Shown: positions 25,471 to 38,414 of the stretch, piece by piece
How the letters are laid out: the number at the start of each line of letters is the position of its first letter
Position numbering within the stretch: the first letter of the stretch is position 1
NCBI GenBank assembly: GCA_030490835.1
Contig: CM059972.1
Location: 12,687,764 to 12,751,763, forward strand
From: Annona cherimola
Taxonomy: Eukaryota; Streptophyta; Magnoliopsida; Magnoliales; Annonaceae
Length of the DNA: 64,000 nt
Direction: 5' to 3'
Translations under genes and position numbers: made by a program
Notes under the pieces: generated by a model
Seen by the model: only the letters and a program-made list of their open reading frames with translations
The model's database searches: none
What the model was told of the DNA's origin: nothing

Positions 25471-26334
25471 CATTGAAGCATGCAGGATGCAACTTCTACT
25501 CATGAAACTCGGAGTTCACTTTAACCCTAACTCTAACTTTATTTGTAAAAGTTCAAACGTAACTACATTTGTAAAACTTCAACCTTAACCTTATTTTTGA
25601 AATTTGGACTCTAGTTGAGTTTCGACTTGATATTCTCCTATCAATCATTAAAGAAGAAAAAATAAGTTGAAATTAACTAATCTCATATGCCTTTTAAATA
25701 TACAATTAATCTCAAAAAATATTTAAAAACTCATATTTCTCACATTAATTGTATATGAGATTGTAAATTATATTTCTCAATCTCATATAAGCAAATTATA
25801 TTAATATATAACTCATACAATTAATATAAGCAAAAAAGAAAAATATTTCTTAATATTAATATAATATACTAATATGAATGCTAGTATGAGATTGCAAATA
25901 TTAATATAATTTATTTGAAAGGAATATTTTTTCTATTAATCCATGAATTTAATTATCAAATATAGAAATGAATGGCTCCTGCAATCAATTATGCATTTTA
26001 TGAAAAGAGGGAAAACATCAATGCATTTACCATTCTATGACATCTCAACTCTACATTTTAATTTTCACAATACCCATCCTAATAGAAATTATTTCATTTT
26101 ATAGAGGGAAGATATACATAAAATATTGATATTTTGTACACCGCAGTTGGGTTTGGGCCGAGAAAACCGGGCTTGGGTTGAAAACCATATAGTTTTAACA
26201 CGGCTCAATATCGGGTTTAGCGCTGAAGCATGATTGATTTAAAATTGCTAAAGTTGCCAATGAATGATTTTATTAGCTCGTGCTAAGCAAATGTCCCGCA
26301 TAGCTCACTTCAAAAAATTTATTTAATTTTTTTT

Positions 26335-26570
26335 TCGCATTTTTCTTCATACACTTTCTTATCTAAGTGTATTTAACATATAAACCAAGTTTTACCATTT
26401 TTAGATATGTGTATATATTTTTTAAAAACATAGGCGTATTTTAAACACGTATATATACATAGATATTTAAAAATATTTAAAAATATATACATATATTTAA
26501 AAATGGTAAAACTTAGCTTATATGTTAAATACACATAGATAAACAAGTATACGAAGAAAAAATAAAAAAT
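26335..26570. repeat. Family B foldback element
   Basis: CTTATCTAAGTGTATTTAAC and AAGTTTTACCATTTTTA at the left are inverted at the right (TAAAAATGGTAAAACTTAG, TAAATACACATAGATAAAC). The centre is built of ATATATACATA and ATTTAAAAAT words. Hairpin-forming, non-coding. Confidence 0.65.
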
Positions 26571-26659
26571 ATATTTTTAAATGGATCTATGGAGGTGGGC
26601 TAAGTGAGATATTTATTTAGCCAAAATTAACAAGATAACTTATGAAAGTTGTCTGCATA

Positions 26660-26945
26660 AATAATAATTGCAGGTATACCGCTGGAGCACCCAATCGGTG
26701 TTCCAGCATCCTTCTCGACGCCCCTGCCATGGCTGCCGGTCATGAAAACTCTTCCGTCTTCTCCGCCGGAAGCATTGGGTCGCCCACACAACCATCTTCT
26801 CCAGCCGGTCCCATTCTTCATGAGCTACGATAAACCAGGAGGCGGAGGCAACCCGGGAGATCCGCCACAACAACTAACGCGGCAAAACCCACCATCGATC
26901 CCCAGCCAGTCGCCATCCACATTCTCACCCACTTCAAGTCTTTAA
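26660..26945 (+). other. GC-rich island with an unrecognised Pro-rich open frame
   Basis: A sharp rise in GC in AT-rich surroundings. After a good acceptor-like TAATAATTGCAG (ends 26672), one plus frame stays open to a TAA at 26943. It reads IPLEHPIGVPASFSTPLPW, later HNHLLQPVPFFMSYDKPGGG, then a Pro/Ser/Gln-rich tail. It looks like an exon or captured gene fragment, but I recognise no family and see no upstream exon. GC richness alone could keep the frame open. Confidence 0.3.
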
Positions 26946-28621
26946 TTCCGCCCGGAAACTTGGTTCGGAGGTTTCAGCGAAAATCAAACATGGACATGGA
27001 GAAAGGCTTTGGGCTTGTTTCAAGCCACACACAAAAAAAAAAAAACGACTCACCAAATAAACACATTACTGATTTCATGCCCTAAAAAAAATAATAGAAG
27101 CATGACAGCTTGATGTCATTTTTATCACTTCGGAGCTTCTCTCATAACATGGCATGCCATAACTATCTTCTCTTTCAGCACCATAACTGCGGATGAAAGT
27201 AGGGGCGGGTTTTACCCATGATTATCAGGAAGTCCGGATAGAAATTTCACAAAGCAAACTTATTCTTTTTGCAAAACTATTTAATCAGTATTAAATGCAA
27301 TTTGACAAAAATTCATGGGAACTTGAGCAGTATGTACTAAATATTCAATTATTTATTTATTTCGAGGTGTTTAAAATATTTATTTAGCTAAAAATATAGA
27401 TTGAAAAATTGTGGGAATCTATAAAGTCAAATCACTTACAAGTGAACATCATCTTAATGGGTTAAGATGTTTTCTCTTAAGCGTTTAATTTCGTTGCCAA
27501 TAAAAATATTTAATGTGATAACCGCATTCTTAATTAAACAAAATTTTCTTTCACTATAATAAAATGTTCGGATCTAAAAATGCATGAGGCCATTAAATAT
27601 GAACATTCCTTCAAAATTGCATAGGAATGGATCTATTCAAATCCGTTCCATTCTTAAATTTCTCTAATCAATCATTACCACTACAATTTTAACAAATTTA
27701 TAAGAGGACGTTTGAGAATGTAAAAGTTGTGGGAAATGTGGTATTTGATGGTGTAGAAAATAAAATATTTTGAAAATTGTGTGATTGATATGAAATGATA
27801 GGGGTAAAGTTGGAATAAATAGGTTTGTTGGAAGGTAGTTGATAGGTAAAATGATTAAAATATAGGGGTAAAGGTGGAAAAATATGATGATTGATTGATT
27901 AATGATGTGTCTTGAAATCCGTGATCCTACCATTTCCCTCCCACATTTCCCTCCGTAATCGTAAATGTTCCCGTTTCCGGTTTGATCCAATTGATGGCGA
28001 CAAACACAGATCGAAGTCCAGCAAAAATGTTTAAAGTCGAGTATTTGACATAATTAACCTTCTGAGTTTGGAAAATAACCAACTGCTCCTCAGATTTGAG
28101 TAATAGTAAAACCAACCTTCTAAATCTCTTTGCAAATCCAACTTTATATTTTTTGGAAATTTCCATTATGCCCCTAATCCATTCCATCATGAGCCAATAT
28201 TCATGGAATTAATGGCCAAGAAAAATAAAGGGTTTGGATTACAAACAGTGGGCCCCATTTGTGTGAAATCTCTGACATGCACCCTGACAAAACGACAATG
28301 CGATTTTCCAATCGGTTGGGGGCCATACCATTCATAGGTTGCATGTGTTGTTGCTTCTATGTGCAATTTTGGTACCGTTAGGCAACATGGTGGTTGGTGG
28401 CCTTTTACCCTCTACGGATTAATTTCTAGCAATGCTTATAGATCCACGTGCCACCAGACTTGTGAACCTCAAGGCTTATTGCACAGGTGGAGACTGCAAT
28501 GGACAAGCCTACCGACAAACACAGCCACTAACTAACTGGATCCACTCTACCATTTTCCACAACAATTTATTTTTTTAATGCATGATTACTTAATAGGCAA
28601 TCATGATTACAATGAAGTATG
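26946..28621. other. Intergenic DNA with a family A2 MITE and a possible terminal-repeat relic
   Basis: No supported gene. A family A2 MITE lies at about 27700-27980. At 28030-28190 a mixed-phrase segment (AACCTTCTGAGTTTGG, AACCTTCTAAATCTCTTTGC, AAATTTCCATTATGCCCC) resembles the terminal repeats of MULE-type elements in this window. Confidence 0.4.
27700..27980. mobile_element. Family A2 MITE copy
   Basis: GGACGTTTGAGAATGTAAAAG at the left begins the inverse of the copy at 41153-41422. Shared inner words include ATTGTGTGATTGATATG, GGGGTAAAGTTGGAATAAAT and GGTAAAATGATTAAAATA. The right end near CTTCCCACATTTCCCTCC-like sequence is not sharply defined. Confidence 0.5.
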
Positions 28622-29950
28622 GCTACGTTTGGTAACAAGTCCGGGTGTAAAAGTAGTTTTCCACCTCCACCTTCATATATTTTCAAAAAACTGTTAACAT
28701 TTTGACGAATTAACTACTGATTTACTCTCTGCTTCTACTTTTATATTCTAATTATTTTTCACTAAACTACCTTATTGTGGCACCCGTCGTAGACGCTACG
28801 ATGGGTTCGGATGCCTTTCTCGCCTTGTGAAATCTAGGCTGGATTGAAAGGGCCGAACATGCATTTCTCGTTGAATAGAAGGGGTGTTAGTGTATGAATG
28901 TTTGCATAGAATGGGTCATGGTCTCGGATTTGGTCATTAATCTTCGGAGGCAGCGGCATGTGCGTGGGATTTCTGCATCTTGTGGGTCCAGCAGCATGAC
29001 AAGCAAATCCAGCGCGTGGTGGCTGCACACGTCGCTGGATGCGGCGGAACGACGTGACCCGATCTTCGCTATGGCTCCAACTCAATGAAAGCATTAGTAT
29101 TTAGATAAAATAAAACACGTGAAAATAATCTCAATAGCTAAGAGATTTACGCCGCTAGATGTAGTCTCCACTGATCTTAAAGGGAAGATCAGTCCCCGTT
29201 TTCATTGAATAAGGACACCGATCGTATAGAGCTTGAATCCCGGTCTTCGGATTAAAACAGATATGACAAAAATCTGTTAACCCGAAGCCGTTTACACGGA
29301 CATAAAAAGTGGAAATGAAAATATAAATCTAAAGAAGGGGGAGAGAAGAAGAGGGAGAGCTGGAACTAGAAAAGAGGAGAAGCGGGGGCGCGTGTGGAGC
29401 TGCTGCAGACTCTCATCCTCCCCTTTGGGGATGCCTCTCCTTGTATCCTGAGAGTGGGAGCTTGACCTCCTATTTATAGATGGAGAGTGAGCCGTGTAGG
29501 CTTTGGGCCGTGAATGGGTGCCCGTTGTGGTTGGGCTTGGATCTTGTTGGAGCTTTTTGCTCCAAGTGGACCGTTGTTGAGGCCTGATGGATTGTTGCTG
29601 TAGAGCCCACTTTTGTAGGATAAAGCCGGATCTGGTGGGCTGTTGATGTAGAGCCCATTCTGGTGGATTGTTGGAGCTTTGCTCCTATGGGCCCAAGTTG
29701 GAATAGGCTCGTCTGGAGGTTGGTTTTGTTTGGATTTGCTTAAAATGGGCTGTTAGTTATAGAGTCCATTGGCAATTTTTTTTGGATACTTTTTCTTTAT
29801 TGTTGCTGGGCTTGGATTTTAGCTCATACACATGTTTTTCTTTATTTTTATGCTTAAGGGAGGGGTGTCTACACTTATTTATTCTCACTTTCTCCTATAA
29901 TATTAAACCATTATCGCACTTTTTAAACATTCAGGTTACTAAACACATTT
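28622..29950. mobile_element. MITE split by a solo LTR
   Basis: TACGTTTGGTAACAAG on the left and the inverted ATGTGTTTAGTAAC on the right bracket about 230 bp of MITE-like sequence. The solo LTR at 28776-29873 divides it. Confidence 0.45.
28776..29873. mobile_element. Solo LTR of an LTR retrotransposon
   Basis: It starts TGTGGCACCC and ends GGGTGTCTACA, giving TG..CA ends with short inverted termini. It is flanked by the perfect 5-bp repeat CTTAT (28771-28775 and 29874-29878), the mark of integrase insertion. Length is 1098 bp. It is much less AT-rich than its surroundings, has a TATTTATAG box at 29471-29479 fitting an LTR promoter, and has GA-rich sequence before it. No gag/pol sequence or second LTR is next to it, so recombination probably removed the internal part. 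Copia or Gypsy cannot be decided. Orientation is likely plus, from the TATA box. Confidence 0.85.
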
Positions 29951-31635
29951 TTGGCAATTGTTATTAGTAAACAAAATGTATTTATTAACAAGGAAATGTG
30001 TATGCAATCAACCACTAGAATTCCTCCTAGTATCATTTGGCAAGGAATTGTTGCAGCGAATAAGTAATAATCAATGAGAAGAAAATTTTTCCTTATCTTA
30101 GGTAATAGTTTTACAACTAAATCTTGGTTATTTAAAAAAAGCTTATAAATTATTAACAACCAAATTTCTTAGTTAAAATCAATACATGGCATAAGTTATT
30201 AATTATTGGCAACTAAAGTTCTATTCAGCAACGACAAACAACGTTAGCCTAATTGACAAGGAGCATTGGCATTCGTCATAATAGTCTCCATTTCAAAACT
30301 TGCTTTGTATGAGAGTGGAAGTTTAGTCTTTCGTATATATTAATGAACTATAAATAGATGAATGTTTATCATCTCCTTTGTGCCTGATTGTAATACGAGA
30401 TGATGATAAGTGATATTGTACCAATAAAAAAGTTCTCTTTGGCAACTAAATTTTAACTAGTTGCAACAAAATTTTATTACCACAATCAAAATATTTTTTA
30501 ATGATACATTTGATATAGCTAGCTACACGGTAGCCTTTTTTAAATTCCAGCTAATTTTTTAAAATTGAAATAATTTATTATATTTATTAATACATATTTA
30601 TATAGAGTTTTGCTTATATGAGATCTTACTTATATATAATACTATTAATTTTCCTACTTTGATAATTAATAAGAAATCCATTTTATTCATTATAGTTAAC
30701 ATCATGTATATTTTCATTAAAATCTTATACTTTATCTAATATCATTGTGCATATTTCATTTCTATAAATGGATAAAATCAATGTAATAGTTAATGTCAAT
30801 TTCAAAATTATATTTTCAATATATAAATATATAGACTATATAAAATATTATTATTAAGTAGATAAATAATTTTATAAAGTATTATTATATTTTTAATGCA
30901 TATGTGAATGCCTTTAAGCATTTTATATAATATATACATGGATATTTATTTTAAAGCAGATATAGCCATGTAGATCTTTATTTTGACAAAACTTGGTTTC
31001 TTAGGTAAAAGAATGATGTTAAACTTAAAGGGTGAAGTGTATTTGAAAAAAATTATAGCTATATATTCACTCTTAAATGCTGTTAATATTTTATAAAGCA
31101 TAAATATTCCATGAAAGTGGGTTTTAGTATAATAAAATAAATTATATTAGACAAATAAATTGTTTAAATTGAGAAAAAAAAGTTAAAAATAAAAAACTGC
31201 ATTAACCGGCAGAATCGAATAATTGCCCTTGGGTATATTTTGAAGGGAAATTTGTATTTTTCTGCATTACGATTCTATAATTTTTAATCTATAACTATTT
31301 ATGTTACAAAAATACCACTTTATTTGCAGAAGACAATATCGCTGTCGTCTTTTGTTGATAGCTTCCTTTTTTTAAAAATCTTTTAATGATGTTCTATGGA
31401 TTTCGATGGCCAGTAGATTAGGATTCAACCAATCAAAGTTTGACTTTTGCCGAAATTCCTAATAATAGTTAGTGATGGAAGTGTTTTTAGAAAATAAAAT
31501 TTGTAAAGTAAAAAATAAAAGTTAAAATGGAAAACCCAAAAAATCATAAAAACTGAAGATAGAGATGTAAATAGTCCTAATTGCATTTACTATATGGGAT
31601 TTATTTTGACCTTAGTTTGTTTGCAATTGAAATAT

Positions 31636-32047
31636 CAATGTGCAAATATACTCCTATAGTTTAATTATAATTACAAATATACTTATATAGTTTTAGAAAT
31701 TGCAAGTAGCATCCATATAGTTTAACCAAAATTGTAAATATATTCATCCTTTCAAGCATTGCCACAATGCCATCATAGCATAAGTATATTTGTAAAAACA
31801 TACCATCAAATGAGTATATTTGTCATTTTTGAAATTAAGTTGGTATTTTAGTTTGTAAATGTACTCATATAACTTACTTGTATTTGCAAATATAGTAATG
31901 ATGTAAGGATAGAGTAATAGAGTTATGACGATGTGAATATATATACAATTATTGTCAATCTATGTTGAGATTATTTATAATTTCCGAAGCTATGTAAATA
32001 TATTTACAAGTATAGTTAAACTATGCTAATATGTCTGCAAATTGTGC
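31636..32047. mobile_element. Short element with long degenerate inverted ends
   Basis: TGTGCAAATATACTCCTATAG, followed by repeated AAATATA-CT-ATAGTTT phrases, is mirrored at the right by CTATGCTAATATGTCTGCAA and ATATATTTACAAGTATAGTT. The ends consist of similar phrases about 30-40 bp apart, as in MULE-type termini elsewhere in the window. Non-coding. A related left end may lie at 56415-56600. Confidence 0.45.
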
Positions 32048-32447
32048 TCGAATTTTCGTGCGGTTTGATTGTTGAAAGAGTTGGCTATCGATCATGATCA
32101 GGCAAGCCATTGCCCACATTATATCTGATCAGTTAATCTAAAGATTTCCTTAATTCCCCCATATTAAAAAAAAAAAAAAATCCTTTTGCGCACTGAAGTT
32201 GACACCTCCTCGAGCCAACACGCATTACATCAGCTGGTGAAGAACCAAACATGCACATGTAATGGAAAACCAAATATGCCCAGGTCCTACGGTACAGAAT
32301 TAAAGGTACACATTTTATTTTTACTTTAGATACAATAAAATTTATATTTCTATTAAATCCATGAAGTAAATGTAAACTACATGTGTACATCATTTTTAAA
32401 AAGAACTTCACTTCTATAAAATCTTTGTTCTATGTAACTCATTTCGT

Positions 32448-32890
32448 TTTTAATATCCTGATGATTAATGAAAATTCATTCCATCCATTATATTTAACAT
32501 CATTTATATTATTATGAAAATTCTATCATTTGTTTAATATCACTATATATGATCTTATTTACGAATGTGTAAAATCAATATAATAAAATAATTTAATATT
32601 AAACTGCATTTTTTAAGTAGTATTTTCAACATATAAACTATATAAAATATCATTATTATGTAGATAAATTATTCTATAAAATATTATTATATTTTAATAT
32701 ACATATAAATGAATCTAAGCATTTTTCCTATTCTATGCATGAATTTATTTGTTTTTGAGTAAATGTAATCCATGCACATATTTGATTGGGATGAAATTTA
32801 GGCATCTAGTTATACAAATGATATTAAATACAATGAATTGATTAAACTTATATCAATCATCAACATCTTAAAAATAAAAGAAGTTACGTA
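32448..32890. mobile_element. Family C foldback MITE
   Basis: GATTAATGAAAATTCATTCC and ATTATATTTAACATCATTTA at the left are inverted at the right (AATACAATGAATTGATT, ATATCAATCATCAACATC). The middle has ATTTTCAACATATAAACTAT and TATAAAATATTATTATATTT. The copy is in the opposite orientation to those at 25025 and 54430. Confidence 0.6.
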
Positions 32891-33374
32891 AAATTATTTC
32901 TATTGTAAACTGGTTATATTGAAATAGAGGCAAAAAACTTTTTTAAAAAAATCTTTTTTTTTAAAGTAGGTTGGGCAGCGAGTAAAAGAAAATGGGAATT
33001 GAACAATCTTAATTGCTTAAACATTCATTTTCTATTTTTGTTGTTGTCTACTTTATTTTAATTATTAATCTCATCACCTTGCATCATTTTTTTTTCTACT
33101 CATTTTTCCATTTCCACACGCATCCTTTCTACGTTCATAAACAGGTATTTAAAAAATCCAGCTATGGCCATGACAGTGTGTTAAAAAATCCAGCTATGAC
33201 TATGATAGTGTGTTAGTAATGCTGGGGAATGATGGAGGATTCATTAATGAAGCTAGCGCTAGACCTCAAATCATCCAATAAATAATACTGCATTGGTCTT
33301 CTCCTTGGATTTTTGATAACCATCCCGGGTATCACAAGAGTGTTTCAATGCACCAGTGTTCAAAATCTTATTTT

Positions 33375-33620
33375 TTTATATATATTTTTGAAGTTTTTTA
33401 TGAAAATTTTAATATAATTTATTTAACTTATGTAATATTTACAATTTTTAGAGATATATAAATATATATTTTTTAAAAATAAGGGTATTTGAGTCACTTA
33501 AAAATGACTAAAGTACCCTTGTTTAAAAAAAAAAATCAAAAAATATATATATACACATATACAACTATGTTAACAATCTTAAAAAAAATTCAAAAAAATA
33601 CATAAAAAATAAGTTTTGCA
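33375..33620. repeat. Family B foldback element
   Basis: Centre GGGTATTTGAGTCACTTAAA against TTTAAAAATGACTAAAGTACCC forms a near-palindrome. Arms contain TTTAACTTATGTAATATTTA and its counterparts. AT-rich, non-coding. Confidence 0.5.
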
Positions 33621-35179
33621 CCCTAATAAATTGAAACATTCCCTGGGGTATCATGGGCCGAAGGGTTAAAGCTTTTTGCCCAGAAAAAAAAATCAAGTTA
33701 CGATTTAATGCACATGCTTTCATGGTTTTTTTTATTTTTTAAAGAAAATTAGTATTCATATCTGGGTCCAAACATTCCTATATCCAAATTTTATTTTTAA
33801 TTAATTTTTTTTTAAATTTTAAAATATAAAGAATGCCTCTTTTTCACCGTCATATGAAAAGAGAATTTTTTCCGATTTTGGAAATTCAAAGGAATACTTA
33901 ACCTGTTCTCATTTTTCTGATTTTAAATTCTCATGCTTGCCATGAGAATCGGTAAATGAATATATGCAGCATTTTTAATAATTTTTTTAAAAAATAGAGA
34001 GATGTTTATTGGTAAATGGGTGTATACAGCTTTTTAAAATAATTTCTAAAAAGAAATAGAGAAAGATGCTTATTGGACTAAAGCTGTTTGCCATTAGGAT
34101 GGGATAAAAATGAGGTAAACTATTACATTTTTCAAATATACTTTTCTCAGTTCAAAATTAATCATTTATTTTTTCATTTTGTATAAAATTTTTCTTAATT
34201 CCAGTACAATTTTTGTTTTTAAACAAATGACAATACATTTTGCATCCCATTCCATATCCCATACATCAATGTTTACACCTTGGATGAGAAGAAAAGGATG
34301 TAAGATAGGAAAAAAAAAATTCTTTATGTTAAGGATGAGAAAAAAATACACTATGATTGAAAAAAAGGGTATGTTAATCTAAGAGTATTTAATTTGTGTA
34401 TCAATCGTTATCATTTTTCAAAATTTTTAAATTTTTTTTGGATTTTTTAAAATCAATTAGAAGATTTTATCCCATCTGAGACGTGAACAAGAAAGTGTTT
34501 TAGATCATTTTATACGATCACACGCAACTGTTTATATCTTTCAGCCACCTGATTTGTATATGGCCTTAAATTATAGCAATGCATGAACCAGATCATGTCA
34601 AATTTTAAGCAAGATGGAATCAATAGACGCTATTCATGTTCTAAAGGATTCAAGATTATTGAATGTAACGCGTATCATCAACCTCTTTCATTCACAATAT
34701 GTTTCACTGCAATCTCATCTAATTGCCACACTTAGGGGAGTTTGTCTCCTATCTCAAATACAATATCTTCTATACATATATTATTAGTTATATTATAATC
34801 TCAGATGTCATGGTGTATAAATATTAATCAAAAAATTATGTACATGAGCCACACTTCAAAAATAGATATGTATAAATAAAGAAAAATGTTTAGATCCGTT
34901 TATATATATATATATATTAGAATGTAATAATATTTATAAAATTATTTATACACAAAATAGTGATATTATAAATTATTTATTTTTATCTTGATTTTACATA
35001 TATATAAATGGGACCCATATAAAGCGATATTAAACAAATGAAAGTATTTTTATGATAATATAAATAATGCTAAAACGCTAGATAGAGTGGATTTTTTTTA
35101 TCAATGATCAAAATTTTAAAAATGAATGAGATTATATACAAGAAAAGTATTGTAAAAGTCAATGCCACAGAAATTTTTT

Positions 35180-35460
35180 TTAGTGTGTGTTTTGAGAAGT
35201 TGTAAAACTTTTGTACGAAAAATTTTTGTGCAAAAGTTTTTGAAATTGATAAAAAATTATGCGATATAATAGAGGTAATAACGAGAAGTAAAGAAAATAA
35301 AGTGAAAATAAATGTATTAGTTGTATGGGTAGTTATGTAGAAATAATTGAAAAATATAGTAGTTATATAAGAAAATGTGAAAAATAATTAAAAATAAAAT
35401 AATTATATAAAATGAAAAACTTTATATTGAAAAGTTTTGGATATACACGGACATGCTACT
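35180..35460. mobile_element. Family A MITE copy
   Basis: It begins near GTGTGTGTTTTGAGAAG and ends near GGACATGCT. The interior has GCGATATAATAGAGGTAATA, TTGTATGGGTAGTTATGTAG and TATATTGAAAAGTTTTGG, in the order seen in the right arm of the 23503-24057 foldback. Confidence 0.55.
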
Positions 35461-36344
35461 AAAAAAACGTACATGAGGCTTCTTGAAAAACGTATTGCTC
35501 ATGTGCCATCGTCCAACTGACGGTGAAGACGTAAAAAGTGAAGCGCGCACATTTGTATTATTGAATTTAAACCTATCATTTTCTTATATCTTAAATTCAA
35601 CGTGGTCGCTGAACGCAATCAAAACTTTAATTATAAGCACGCTTTAAAAAGAAATTTTGCAAATATACCTGCTTTATTATAATAAGAGGAATGTTTGGGC
35701 ATTTTCACGCTGAGATGAGGATGAAATAAAATTTTTATTTTAAAAATTTTTTGTCTCATTTTAAAAAATGATAACTTATTTTTCTTATTTCCTATATAAT
35801 TTTTTCAATTCTCATACTCATTTCTAATATAGAATAATACATTTTCCATCTCACATCCTAATCTAATCCAAGTATTAAAAAGGAATAAAAAATCAACATC
35901 ATCAATCACTCAATTGCCTTACTTTTTTCGTTTTATCTTTATATTCTACTTGTTTTCTGATGTACTTCTCTATAGCTATCTTATTTATTTTTATTTTATT
36001 CTCACTTTATCCTACTAACTTTATTTCATTCCATTTCCAGAATTTACAACTCGATGAACAATCCCAAAATTACAGCATATTCTAAAAACAATAATCATAT
36101 ACCTACACAGAAAGTAGATGCACCAAAAAGTCCAAAACCATTAGTAAAGTTCTCTTGTAATTATCCGTTGGATAAAAACTTTGAAATGAGATGCAGAAGA
36201 AGGAGATGTCGAATGAAATGAAAAATATTTTTTTGTGTTAAAAATATTAAAAGTTTTGTGGGAAATGTAGAAAGTTGTAATAGAACTACAGGAAACAGGG
36301 AAAATAAGTTTTTAGTTTTTGTAAGTGAAATTTTTTTAAAGAGC

Positions 36345-36606
36345 GTGTATAAGAAATGATAAAATTTTTAATGAAAAGTTTTTTGTAAAAATTTTTTAAT
36401 TCGAAGAAACTGATGTGATCTTATGAGAATAATAATGATAAGTACAAAAAATAAAATTAGAATAGATATGATAGTTGTATGGATAGTTGTATAAAAACGA
36501 TTAAAAAAGTAAGATAATTATGTAAAAATATGTGAAAAATATTTATAAAACTCGAGAGTGAAAAATTTTATATTTAAATTTATTATAATTTCCAAACATG
36601 CCCTAA
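36345..36606. mobile_element. Family A MITE copy
   Basis: Left end AGCGTGTATAAGAAATG, right end TTTCCAAACATGCCCT. Interior blocks TGTGATCTTATGAGAATAAT and TTGTATGGATAGTTGTAT are in family order. Confidence 0.6.
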
Positions 36607-37171
36607 AATAAAAAATTTCATCGTATCCTTTGTCCCATTTCCATCATATATTGTTATCTATGTTGTTAATATTTTATATATTTTATTAACAAGTTTTTTA
36701 TTGGTATAATGCGCAGTTTATTAGCCGCATTAGTAAAATGTATCTACACGCCATCTCTCCTAGCTACAAACCACGACGGCTCAACAGGCATGTAAAGGGG
36801 TACAATGTAAGAAGCCTGTGCTAAAATGATCATGATTCATGGCTCGGTTAGGTGTTGTGGATTTGAAACCTACTTTTCGGTGTTGAGATGAAACGTGGAA
36901 TGAGACATGGATGAAATAGAAAAAGTATTATTATATGCTAAGATTTTATGAATAATAAAAGTTATATAAGAAATAAAAAAAAAGAGTTGTAATTTTTTAA
37001 AAATACAAAAATATTTTTTAGAATAAAAATTTTTACCCTATCATTATCCCATCCACATTCCACTCCATGAATAGATTATAATTAAAATTTATTTTTTAGG
37101 TCTGTTCATTAAGATGTAAAAAAAAAAAACCTATTTCACGCAAACTTTTTAATATAGTTTGGTATTTAAGC

Positions 37172-37460
37172 CGGGGATATATTTGGATTGTACTAAATTT
37201 TTTCAAATCGAAACTTTTAAATCTAAAACTTTTTTTTGATATAACTGTATTATTTTTAATTAATTATTTATATATTTCTATACAATTATCATACTTTTTA
37301 ATCATTTCCACACAGCTAACTATAAAACTAATCAATTTATTTTAACTTTATTATTTTCACTCATCATTATGATAATATTATATTACGATATTTTTATATA
37401 TTTCAATAACTTTTATTCTAAAAATTGTTCACCAAAATTTTTTATTATTGTCCAGACACA
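37172..37460. mobile_element. Family A MITE copy, inverted orientation
   Basis: Left GGGGATATATTTGGATTG, then AATCATTTCCACACAGCTAAC, ATCAATTTATTTTAACTTTA and the right end near CCAGACACA. It is in the opposite orientation to the 36345 copy. Confidence 0.55.
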
Positions 37461-38149
37461 TCCTTTGTAACCATCTTTCTCTCTCTTTTTAATCTGGTTA
37501 CAATTGCTTTTACATCTGTTCCATGCAAGTATTTAATCTATTTTATTTCTATGATTTTAATTCCTACTTATTTTCCACATCATATCATATTATCATCTTT
37601 TACAAATTACCATTTACCAAAATATCCATTGTATGTGGTTGTTCTTCCATTAACTATAGCCAATTGACATGAACAAGGACTGATGCAGAATAAACTACGA
37701 AATCCATTCTACGACATGCCTGTTTTGAAATTTTCCTATTCCAAGCTTCTTTTAGATGAACAGTCCTAAATTTAAACTGAAATGCATTGATTAAAATATA
37801 TTTTCAATCAAAGTGGTTTATTTACACAAAAGACCTACCAATTCCGTTTGGAGCAAGACTACTCTTTTTGCAAAAATCTCTTTATCATTTGAAGTTTTTT
37901 TAAGATCGAATAAAAACTATTAGTTCTGGGGACATGGTTCTTAGCATAATTCCAATCGTATACCTCAGAGTCACAGACACACCTCATTTGCTTCCAAATT
38001 CCAAACACGGATTTGTCTGCAGCTGCCGCGAGGGGCGGGTCGGCGCCAAAAGAGAATTGCCTTGCTTGTAATTTCTTGCAAAAAGTAACCCCATTTCCGC
38101 TGCCTCCATCCGCAAATCTTAAAAATCCAAAATACCACATTTTTCTCAG

Positions 38150-38414
38150 AAACCTGTCAGAAAACAGCACTCTACCCCGACTCTCTCTCTCTACTGTAAT
38201 CTCTGGGAAAGAGAGAGGAGAGAGAAAAGCGTCGGGGAAAGAGCGAGAGCGAGAGACTGGGAGAGGGGGGAGTTCCTTTGTTTTCTGCATTCGTAGGGTT
38301 TTTGCTCAGAAGGGGCCTAGGAAAGGAGCGACGAGCCGGAGCAGGAGAAGGATTTGCTAGAAACCGAACGCAGAAATCGAAGATCTGGTCTTCCATCGAG
38401 CTCCACGTCACCAG
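38150..38414 (+). promoter_or_regulatory. 5' untranslated exon and GA-rich leader of the CIP7-like gene
   Basis: GA/CT-rich sequence (CTCTCTCTCTCTAC, GAGAGAGGAGAGAGAAAAG) leads to a strong donor, CACCAG|GTACTT, at 38414/38415. The leader resumes at 39286 after TTGCAG and reaches the ATG at 39358, so an 871-bp intron lies within the 5' UTR. The transcription start is not visible. Introns in the leader are common in plant housekeeping-type genes. Confidence 0.55.

Larger units (their letters stand above)
24541..26634. other. AT-rich intergenic DNA with a family C and a family B foldback
   Basis: Family C copy at about 25025-25470 and family B foldback at 26335-26570. The stretch at about 25730-25920 is AT-rich with repeated AATATTAATATAA words. 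No gene. Confidence 0.5.
29951..38149. other. Eight-kb intergenic block of MITEs and foldbacks
   Basis: No supported gene. Contents in order: a family C copy (about 30555-30990), a short element with inverted TTTGCAAATATA-type ends (31636-32047), a family C copy (32448-32890), a family B foldback (33375-33620), a partial family C (34860-35130), family A copies (35180-35460, 36345-36606, 37172-37460), a MITE-like block at about 35690-36060 beginning GGAATGTTTGGGCATT, and a weak foldback at about 36870-37080. 37480-37625 may be another family A arm. Confidence 0.5.
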
